Source: Burkholderiales bacterium (GTDB taxonomy: Bacteria; Pseudomonadota; Gammaproteobacteria; Burkholderiales; Burkholderiaceae_C). Taken from it: DNA of 64,000 nt. The position numbers were made by a program, and so were the translations under genes. The stretch is from contig JAECRO010000004.1 of NCBI GenBank assembly GCA_016000195.1, positions 43,000 through 106,999 on the forward strand, given 5' to 3'. The notes under the pieces are model-generated. The model made no database searches. It was not told where the DNA came from and was given only the letters and a program-made list of their open reading frames with translations. This document shows, in pieces, positions 45,306-52,238 of the stretch. Positions within the stretch are counted from its first letter, which is position 1. Each line of letters starts with the position of its first letter.

Positions 45306-45575
45306 TTGACCAGTCAGGTTGCGCCCTGCCAGGCTGGAGCCGAACAGTGGTCATGTGCGGCCTCGCAGTCGGTGTCATGGTTGCCGTGGATGAGCCCGCC
45401 ACACCTCGGTCCTGTCCAGGATGTCGCTGAACTCGACCTCCAGCGGCCTTTGGGCCTGCAGATCGCCCAGCAGCACGATGGAGCCGAGCCGCTGCCCGTG
45501 GACCGCCTCGATGACGTGCTGGAAGCGGCCGTGCATGTCGCTGCAAAAGAAGATGTTGCCTGCTGCAGCGGTCAT
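45306..45575 (-). pseudogene. Metallophosphoesterase, third copy, frameshifted and truncated
   Basis: Starts MTAAAGNIFFCSDMHGRFQH (DxH motif) and has IVLLGDLQAQRP (GD motif). At about 45,390 the frame breaks; the next frame gives LIHGNHDTD (GNHD motif). A second 1-base loss before FGSSLAGRNLTG follows, then no further match. All motifs of the first half of a calcineurin-like phosphoesterase are present but in three frames, and the C-terminal histidines are gone. The IS630 relics lie just beyond. Confidence 0.65.
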
Positions 45576-45603
45576 GGCCAGTGGCCGCGTCTTGAAGCCG
45601 GAC

Positions 45604-45822
45604 TCATCGCTGTTCCTCCGGCCCGAGCCAGCGCCCGCCGATTCCCGACACATCGTCGCCATGCCGTGCCTGGTGCTCGATGTCGAGCGCGCTCGGATAG
45701 TGCCGTAGTATGAACGGGATTTGCTTTCTCAACTCCTCGGGCAGGCCTTCATGGCGCTTGGCTTCGCGCAGGAACTCTCCGGCCCAGCGCAGGGCCCGGG
45801 TTCTTTCGTTCGGCATGGTCAT
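45604..45822 (-). CDS. BPSL0761-family small protein
   Basis: 72 residues from ATG 45822 (MTMPNERTRALRWAGEFLRE), ribosome site AAAGGAAA. The pattern ERTRALxxAxxFL...IPFILRHYPSALDIE is that of BPSL0761-family proteins, small helical proteins of unknown function common on proteobacterial chromosomes, plasmids and islands. It lies 61 bp after the second phosphoesterase. Confidence 0.7.
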   Translation of the reverse strand: MTMPNERTRALRWAGEFLREAKRHEGLPEELRKQIPFILRHYPSALDIEHQARHGDDVSGIGGRWLGPEEQR

Positions 45823-45882
45823 AGCCAGTTTCCTTTCAGCTGAAGTCAAAAATCCACAAGGCTTCACAGCGGCTTGCCGCTT

Positions 45883-46749
45883 TCATTCAATGTCCAGCAC
45901 AAGTGCCGGGTCGAACCGCGCGTTCTCGAATTCGTTTTCAAACCAGAGCAGCGGATAGCCGCGCGGGTTGCAGACCACGCGCACCGCGCGCCGGGAGTCG
46001 CCCAGCCGGTAGTCGCAGCTGTCGTGGGTGTGGCCATGGATCCAGAGCCTGGCGCCCAGTAGCACTTCATTGGGGAGCTTCGAGCCAAAAATGGCGGTCA
46101 GCGGATCGTTGGACCACCTGGGGGAGCACGAATGCTTGTGCGCGAAGTGGTGGGTGACCACGACGGTCTTGTCAGGATCGCCCCGCACCAGCTCGGCCCT
46201 GAGCCAGGCGAGGCTGTCCTGGTGGCGTCCGAGCGTGTGCGCGGCCGTCAGCCGCTTGGCGCGACCCGTGTCCACGGAATCGGGCGTTTCGTAAGAGGGA
46301 GCAGGATTGGGATTGGGCACGCTGCCGTGCGGCATGAGCGGGTCGGCGGCGATCAGGCGAAAGTCGTTCAGGGCGTTTTCGCACAGGCGCATGTTCTGCG
46401 AGCGACGGGACTTTCCGAAATACTCGAAATCCGTCCACAGCGTGGCGCCTAGGAAGCGGATGCCTTCGATCGTGACGGCGTCGTTTTCAAGGAAGTGGAT
46501 AGCATGCAGGGCCGCCTGCGCGCGCAGCAGCGCCAGGTGCGCGCTCCAGTGCTGCTTGTAGAACTCATGGTTGCCGGCCACGTAGATGATGGGCTTGCCG
46601 GGAAACGCCTGCCTGGCCCAGGCCATTCCCAGCGTGCCTTGGTGGATGTCGCCCGCCAGGACAATGACATCGGCCGCAAGGGCTGCCTGCAGGTCTGGTT
46701 TGAAGGGTGAGAACTCGACATGCAGGTCGGACAGGACATGGAGCTTCAT
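45883..46749 (-). CDS. Calcineurin-like metallophosphoesterase
   Basis: 288 residues, cytoplasmic. Full metal-site set: SDLH (Asp8, His10), GDIH (Asp34), GNHE (59-62), VVTHHF and IHGHTHDS. Members hydrolyse phosphodiesters or phosphomonoesters, including cyclic phosphates and nucleic-acid ends. It overlaps the HAD gene by 4 bp (ATGA), so the two are translationally coupled. It is a paralogue of the 47241 gene (same start VLSDLHVEF and VNPRGYPL-type C-terminus, VVCNPRGYPL). Confidence 0.88.
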   Translation of the reverse strand: MKLHVLSDLHVEFSPFKPDLQAALAADVIVLAGDIHQGTLGMAWARQAFPGKPIIYVAGNHEFYKQHWSAHLALLRAQAALHAIHFLENDAVTIEGIRFLGATLWTDFEYFGKSRRSQNMRLCENALNDFRLIAADPLMPHGSVPNPNPAPSYETPDSVDTGRAKRLTAAHTLGRHQDSLAWLRAELVRGDPDKTVVVTHHFAHKHSCSPRWSNDPLTAIFGSKLPNEVLLGARLWIHGHTHDSCDYRLGDSRRAVRVVCNPRGYPLLWFENEFENARFDPALVLDIE

Positions 46750-47237
46750 GCGCGGTCTCCCTGCGGTTGCATGTCCTTGAGCCTGGCCCGGAATTCATCG
46801 CAGTGTCCGGGCGTGAACGCCACGAGGCTGTCCAGCTCCATCAGGTTGGGGCACAACGGCCGGAACCAGCCGGCCCGGTCGTCCAGCGCCAGCCAAGGCG
46901 TGCCCGGCGGGCGGTGGGCGCAAAGCCAGGTCTCGCACTCCCACTGCCGCTTCCACAGCGACAGGCCGCCAGGCGCTGCCCTGTAGTCCAGGTCGAGATG
47001 GCTGGGCGTGACGCCCACGACGCGCGTGGCCATGTCCGGGGAAAAATACTTGCGCATTTCCAGCGTCGAGACGCTCGGGTCGCGCCAGTTGAGCCGCCAC
47101 GTGGACGAGATCACGACCCGGGCCTGGGCAAACTCGCGCAGGACGCCTTCGACCAGCGGCAGGCGGCACAGCAGCTCGTCCTTGCGCTCCACACTCTCGG
47201 GGTGCAGGACGCCATCGAAATCCAGAAAGACGATCAT
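46746..47237 (-). CDS. HAD-superfamily phosphatase (RNA-repair-associated HAD_SAK type)
   Basis: 163 residues. Begins MIVFLDFDGVLHPES with the nucleophile Asp6 and general acid Asp8. Then VVISSTWRLNW (motif II) and PWLALDDRAGWF (motif IV Asp pair). The compact form with ISSTWR and the short cap matches the HAD domain described in Swiss-Army-Knife RNA repair proteins. A role trimming phosphate ends is inferred from that family link and from the two flanking phosphoesterases. Confidence 0.78.
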   Translation of the reverse strand: MIVFLDFDGVLHPESVERKDELLCRLPLVEGVLREFAQARVVISSTWRLNWRDPSVSTLEMRKYFSPDMATRVVGVTPSHLDLDYRAAPGGLSLWKRQWECETWLCAHRPPGTPWLALDDRAGWFRPLCPNLMELDSLVAFTPGHCDEFRARLKDMQPQGDRA

Positions 47238-47240
47238 GCC

Positions 47241-48077
47241 TCAGACCTCCACCATCAGGCCCGGATCAAAGTCGGGGTTTTCAAAAACGCCAGGATCCAG
47301 GCGGCTGAGCGGGTAGCCGCGCGGGTTGCACACCACGCGCACCGAGCGCGCCCCATCCCGGATCCGGTAGTCAAAGGAGTCGTGCGCGTGGCCATGGATC
47401 CAGACCGCAGCGCCCAGCAGCACGTCATCTGGCAGATTCGAGCCGTAGATCGCGGACACCATGTCATCGGTATACCGTGGCGCCACCGAGCGCTCGCTGG
47501 GATAGTGGTGGGTGACCACCACCGTCTTGCCTGGCTCGCCCAGCGCCAGCTCGGCCCGCAGCCAGGCCAGGGTTTCGCAGTGCCGGCGCAGGGTGTGCGC
47601 GGGACTGAGCTTCCACGGGCTGCCTTCCGGCCGCACCAGGGTTCTCTCCACGGGCAGCGCCCTGGCCTTGATCAGCTGAAAGTCGTTCATGACCCGTGCC
47701 GACTCGCGCATCGCCAGCGATTTCTTGTCCTTGCCGAAGAGTTCGAAATCGGTCCACAGCGTCGCGCCCAGGATGCGCACGCCTTCGATGGTGACGGCTT
47801 CGCTTTCCAGGAAATGCACGTCGTGCAGCCGCGCCTGCTCGCGCAGCTGGTCGAGCAGCTTCGTCCAGTGGAAACGGTAGAACTCGTGGTTGCCGGCCAC
47901 ATAGATGATGGGCTTGCTGCCAAAGGCCTCGCGCGCCCAGGCGATGCCCTTGGTGCCATTGGAAATGTCGCCGGCCAGCACCACCACGCCCGCCGCTTCA
48001 ACGGCGGCCGGATCGGGCACGAAGGGCGCGAACTCGACATGCAGGTCCGACAAAACAAGCAGTTTGAGCGGTTTCAT
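47241..48077 (-). CDS. Calcineurin-like metallophosphoesterase, paralogue
   Basis: 278 residues. Motifs SDLH (Asp11, His13), AGDIS, GNHEFY, VVTHHY and HGHAHDS are complete. It is clearly homologous over its length to the 45883 gene, but the two have diverged, so the duplication is old and both are kept. Starts in a 4-bp overlap with the 151-residue gene and ends 3 bp before the HAD gene. Confidence 0.88.
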   Translation of the reverse strand: MKPLKLLVLSDLHVEFAPFVPDPAAVEAAGVVVLAGDISNGTKGIAWAREAFGSKPIIYVAGNHEFYRFHWTKLLDQLREQARLHDVHFLESEAVTIEGVRILGATLWTDFELFGKDKKSLAMRESARVMNDFQLIKARALPVERTLVRPEGSPWKLSPAHTLRRHCETLAWLRAELALGEPGKTVVVTHHYPSERSVAPRYTDDMVSAIYGSNLPDDVLLGAAVWIHGHAHDSFDYRIRDGARSVRVVCNPRGYPLSRLDPGVFENPDFDPGLMVEV

Positions 48078-48529
48078 TTCTGGCCCTCCTTGCTTTTGGG
48101 CACCTCCATCAGCTCGCCCAGGGACCAGCCGCCGCGCTTGCTGACTTCGTCGGGCTCATGGACGTCGCACACGGTCACCAGCCAGGCGCTTTTCTGGCTC
48201 AGGTGGGCAGGCTCACCGCACACCATGCAGCGCCTAGCCGACTCGCGCTGCGCCTGCGAGACCAGTTCCTGCAGCGTCTTCCAAAGCGGGTCGGGCACAC
48301 CTTCCAGGTGAAAGTGCATGCGCGGCACGCCAAACTTTTCCTTAATCTGGAGCCAACGAAAGCGCGCACGCTGCTCGCCCAGCACCCGGTCGATTTCAAT
48401 GCACAGGCCGGTGAAGATGGGAAACCATCCCTTGAAGAAATCCTCGCTGAGAAGGGGTTTGCTGAACATGTAGCCACAGCGCGCCTTGAGCGTGGCGATG
48501 TCCTCGATGGCATGGTTTTTTTGAAGCAT
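48074..48529 (-). CDS. Hypothetical protein with CxxC...CxxH motif
   Basis: 151 residues, not recognised. The C-terminal third has RRCMVCGEPAHL followed 19 residues later by CDVH, a plausible zinc knuckle. The middle (FSKPLLSEDFFKGWFPIFTG, FRWLQIKEKFGVPRMHFHL) looks globular and resembles phage and plasmid hypotheticals. It is coupled by 4 bp to the phosphoesterase downstream, so it belongs to the operon. Confidence 0.6.
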   Translation of the reverse strand: MLQKNHAIEDIATLKARCGYMFSKPLLSEDFFKGWFPIFTGLCIEIDRVLGEQRARFRWLQIKEKFGVPRMHFHLEGVPDPLWKTLQELVSQAQRESARRCMVCGEPAHLSQKSAWLVTVCDVHEPDEVSKRGGWSLGELMEVPKSKEGQK

Positions 48530-48580
48530 TGGGTTGTTCCTGGGTCCGGTTGTTCAACTTCGCTGAAGAAAGGTGCCCGC

Positions 48581-49870
48581 TCAGTGCAGCCAGCCTGGCG
48601 GCTTGCCACCCGCGCGCGCCCCGGCATGCGCTGACTCGTCGCGAAACCGCGCGGGAACGTCCTCCCATGTCACCTGCTGCCGGCCCCGGGCCACGGCGCT
48701 GGCACAAGCCTGCTCGGTGGCCTGCCGGATTTCGCGCGCGGTCAGGTGCGCCAGGCCGACCGACAGGAGCCGCGGGGGCAGCTCAAAGTCCTCAAGCGCC
48801 ATGTCGTCAAACGCCTTTTGCACCACCGCCCGCGCCGAGGTGATGGCGCCCTGCGCATCGGGCCGCTCGATCTGGAATTGAGTGAAGCGCGAGCGCAGCG
48901 AAGCGGGCAGGCGCATGGCGTGATTGGCCGTCGCAATCCAGGTGACCTGGCTGGCATCGAACTCGAAATCCACCGAGATGTCCCGCGCATGAGCGGCCGT
49001 GCTGGCTTCGAGCAGGGTGTGAAGCGGCGCCAGCGGGTTCCAGTCATTCCTGAGGGAGGCCTTGTCGATCTCGTCCAGGACCACCACGGGGTTGGCATGC
49101 TCGCCCAGGCAGACGAGTTCGAACAGCGAGCCGTAGGCGGTGTTGCCCCAGCGCCTTTCCGAGCCCATCAGCGTGGCGGCGCTGATCGCGCTGTCAAAGC
49201 TGATGCGCCTGACCGCTGTTCCCAGGGCCTTGGCCAGTTCGACAGCAAAGTGTGTCTTGCCCAGCCCGGGCTCGCCGTTGAGCAAAATCGGCGGGATGCG
49301 CGCGCTGCGCCGCGATCGGCTGGCCAGGAGCAACTGCCCGCGCACCAGGTCAATGACCTCTTTGAAATGCGGCAGCCCCTGGCGCAGGGCATCGAGCGCG
49401 GCCAGGGCGCCCTCGGGCATGGCGATGCTGCGCAAGGGGCCCGCTTCCAGCAGCTTCTTGCCCAGTTCTTCATCGCGCTTCCTGAGCTCCTTGTCCGGGC
49501 AGGACAAGGCGGCCCTGGCGGCCAGTTGCGCCGCTGTCGCCGACGAGTACACCGGGTGCATCACCCTGGGGTCATAGTCCTGGTCAGCCACCGGCGGGCG
49601 CACCAAGCCAGGCGCCGAAGTGCCCGGGTCACTCGATTGCGCGGCAAGCCGGCTTTGCGCATAAAGCGCTTCTTCCTCTTGCAAGTCCCGAGCTTTTTTC
49701 TCGGCGATGCGCTGGTCAGTGGCCCGTTTTTTTTCAATGTCCAGGGCCGACTTGAGCTGTGTTGGAATGTAGAGTTCGAACGCTTGACGATCGCGGTTTT
49801 CCCAACTCTCACACCTTGTGTGCAGCATGAAGCCGTCTGGCTGGGGTTCGTCGGATTCGTGGATTGGCAT
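48581..49870 (-). CDS. AAA+ ATPase (Lon/ClpX-like core), first gene of the phosphoesterase operon
   Basis: 429 residues. A 190-residue charged, partly coiled-coil N-terminus (ALDIEKKRATDQRIAEKKAR) precedes an AAA+ core: Walker A GEPGLGKT (199-206), Walker B VVVLDEID (262-269), sensor 1 WIATAN (311-316), Arg-finger-like RSRF (326-329) and a lid with LTAREIRQATEQA. The core resembles Lon-type modules, but no protease domain follows. It probably remodels a protein or nucleoprotein. It is 51 bp ahead of the 151-residue gene and same-strand with the phosphatases. Confidence 0.82.
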   Translation of the reverse strand: MPIHESDEPQPDGFMLHTRCESWENRDRQAFELYIPTQLKSALDIEKKRATDQRIAEKKARDLQEEEALYAQSRLAAQSSDPGTSAPGLVRPPVADQDYDPRVMHPVYSSATAAQLAARAALSCPDKELRKRDEELGKKLLEAGPLRSIAMPEGALAALDALRQGLPHFKEVIDLVRGQLLLASRSRRSARIPPILLNGEPGLGKTHFAVELAKALGTAVRRISFDSAISAATLMGSERRWGNTAYGSLFELVCLGEHANPVVVLDEIDKASLRNDWNPLAPLHTLLEASTAAHARDISVDFEFDASQVTWIATANHAMRLPASLRSRFTQFQIERPDAQGAITSARAVVQKAFDDMALEDFELPPRLLSVGLAHLTAREIRQATEQACASAVARGRQQVTWEDVPARFRDESAHAGARAGGKPPGWLH

Positions 49871-50424
49871 GGATGGGCTCCTGTGTGCCAGGAACCCGGC
49901 GGCACGGCCGCCATCCAGAAATCCAGGTCAGGAGCGGGCTGTGCGCTGCGCGAATTCCGCGGCGGAATTGAAATTGGTGGATGAAGAGAAATTCAAGCCA
50001 GACATGGCGGGCACGTTCAGCGTATGGTGTTCATGGCTGTGGAGCGCATCCAGAGTGCTGCAGGCACAGCAAGGGATGAACTGGAGCCGTTGAAGGGAGT
50101 TGGTTTTGAGTACGACATAAGTTTGATAAAAATTAATCTACTGAATGATCCGGCAGGCTTTAAGGTACCTCAGAAAAAAATAATAGGCAAGCCAAATTCA
50201 AAATTTATTAAATAAGCGATATCGGTTATTGCCGGCATCTGTAGTGAATAGGTCACAGCCACATGGACCAATATACCGCACTGCTGCCTTGCCTTAAAAC
50301 GCACAGGGTTGATAATTATTGTGCGGAATATAGATTGTGCAGAACATAAATAGCACTACTCTGCCATGTCACTCACGCTGACGCAGGTTTATCGTGGCGC
50401 CGCAATGAGGACACTGAACGCAGA
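49871..50424. other. Intergenic region ahead of the AAA+ operon
   Basis: About 550 bp. Promoter of the minus-strand operon is expected at the left. AT-rich from about 50,100 to 50,350. A 63-codon plus-strand frame (50024-50215) has no ribosome site or family match. Minus-strand sequence near 50,430-50,370 reads VICVQCPHCGATINLRQRE, perhaps the end of another transposase. Confidence 0.35.
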
Positions 50425-50722
50425 TTACCCGACAAAGCGCGGCGAGAATGGCCCGGCGTACCGCTGGCAATGATGGTTGTGGTGGCGGTCCCGGTGCATT
50501 GACTGCCGGTTTTTTTTCGCCTGCGACGCACTAAACAGGCGCCGGTGCTCCACCGCCGGCCTGCGTTTGAGCCAGCGCCGCTGCGCTTGGGTCAGCGTCT
50601 TGATGCGGCCCCGATGGATGATCTCCAGACCCGGATTGGCCTGATCGACCTCCTTGCCTCGAAACCCGAGGTCCACCACGACCTGCTTCGGAGCCACCTG
50701 GAGGCATCCCATTACACATAAG
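50425..50722 (-). pseudogene. IS5-family transposase C-terminal relic
   Basis: Contains VVVDLGFRGKEVDQANPGLE, IIHRGRIKTLTQAQRRWLKR and RPAVE, the second half of the DDE domain in IS5-group transposases, including the Asp in VVDLG and the catalytic Glu in AVE. The conserved sequence then stops. No start and no ends; a fragment left between other relics. Confidence 0.65.
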
Positions 50723-52179
50723 TCACCCATCATTGAACTGCCGGGCATAACGGGCACCCTCGACAAAGACGGCGATTTCCTGCATGCCCAGCCAAATCGT
50801 TCTGGCACCCGGTTCGCCATCGTGCTTTCTGCCCAGAAAGCCCCCGCGCTGGGCTATCAAGCGCACCACGGTGTTGAGCGTGGGAGTCTGCCGGGGCACG
50901 GGCTTTTTGTTCAGGATGAACGCCGCTCGCCACTCGTCGGGCTCGAACAACAGGTCGGCCGGTAAATCGGGCAAGGTGCGCCCCAGCCGCATCAGGCGGT
51001 TGATCCGCCAGGCAATGACCATGTACAGCGCCAGCGCGGTCTGCAGCCGCTCGGTGTCGGCCAGTTGCAAGCGCTCGACGCGGCAGCCCTCCTTGAGCAC
51101 CAGGAAAAAAAGCTCGCATGCCCAGCGGGCCTTGATTGCACGCACCAGCGTCATGCGCGGGGTGCCAGCCGGGTGGCGGGTAGAGTAATACTTGCGCTCG
51201 CCGCTGGAGCGCGCCTCGCACACCAGCCAGGCGGCCTGGCCCGGAAGATGCTGCGCGCGTGAGACCAGCGCGCCGTCAGCAACGCGCACGCGCACAGCCG
51301 CAAAGCGCGCGTTGAGCATGCCTTTGGTGCCGTTGCGCCACAAGCAGCGCTGCAGGGCCTTGGGACCCAACGTTTAAATCATCTGCGCGACAGACACGCC
51401 CGCTGCCGAAGGTCGTGGGTGCTTGGCGGGTCGTCCTACAGGCGGCTGGACCGCTACACTGAGTTCCACGTCAACTGGATAGACCTTTTGTGTGGGCTGT
51501 ACACCCACTGCCCATTGCAGTCCTCGCTGCGTCAGGCCGGCGCGAAAGGCTGCCGAACTGCCATAGCCCGCATCGGCCAGCACCATGCCAAAGCGCACGC
51601 CATCAGCCAGCGCGGCATCGATCTGCGCCAGCGCGATGTCGCCCTTGGTCTCGAACCCGAGCGACTCGGGCACCCTGGCGGCTGCGCGACGTGTCTGGTC
51701 TTGCGCCCAGTCTTCGGGCAGGTACAGCCGCAGCGCGATCGGTACGGGCACTTCCTTGCACGCCAGGGTGAGCGATACCAGCACCTGGCAGTTGGCCTGC
51801 TTGCCGAGCACGCCGCAGTGTTGGCGCTTCACGCCCACCGAGTGCTTGCCCTGCTTGGGCAGCGCCGTGTCGTCCACATGTCAAGCGCGGCGTCCTTGCC
51901 GCCTACCAAAGCGTCAGCCTTCTGGCGCAGCACCTGCTCCAACGGGGCAGTTGACCACGGCGACGTCGACACAAAGTGGTGGAGTTGCTGCGTCTGCCCA
52001 GGGCACACGCGTTCGGCCATGGGCTCGACACTCTTGCGCGCTCCTGGTCCCAGAAGTCCTTGCAGGTACAGAGGTGCCCAGCAGCGCTGCTCGGAACGGC
52101 TGAAAACCGCCAGGAACGGCTGGAGCCATTCTTGAAAATCCTCGTGCCAGTCAGCTCTGGCAGACATCGTAGTATCCAT
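50723..52179 (-). pseudogene. Chimeric transposase relic: IS701-like front, Tn5-like back
   Basis: The front (52179 to about 51100) is IS701-type: WLQPFLAVFSRSEQRCWAPL, a frameshift near 51,877, then DDTALPKQGKHSVGVKRQHC, QVLVSLTLACKEVPVP and GMVLADAGYGSSAAFR. An in-frame TAA (51372-51374) interrupts it before WRNGTKGMLNARFAAVRVRV and AIKARWACE. From there it becomes a Tn5/IS4-type C-terminus: LFFLVLKEGCRVERLQL, YMVIAWRINRLMRLGRTLPD and TLNTVVRLIAQRGGFLGRK. One broken gene carrying parts of two transposase families. Confidence 0.75.
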
Positions 52180-52238
52180 GGAGAGCCCTCCAAACAGCCA
52201 TATTCAGAAAATCTACGCTTTTACCTGGTAGAGTAGTG

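Noticed and set aside
46707..48311. 534-codon plus-strand open frame
   Set aside because: Antisense to the phosphoesterase/HAD operon; composition is that of a shadow frame.
50024..50215. 63-codon plus-strand frame upstream of the AAA+ operon
   Set aside because: Lacks a ribosome site and any recognisable feature; kept only as a note in the intergenic entry.
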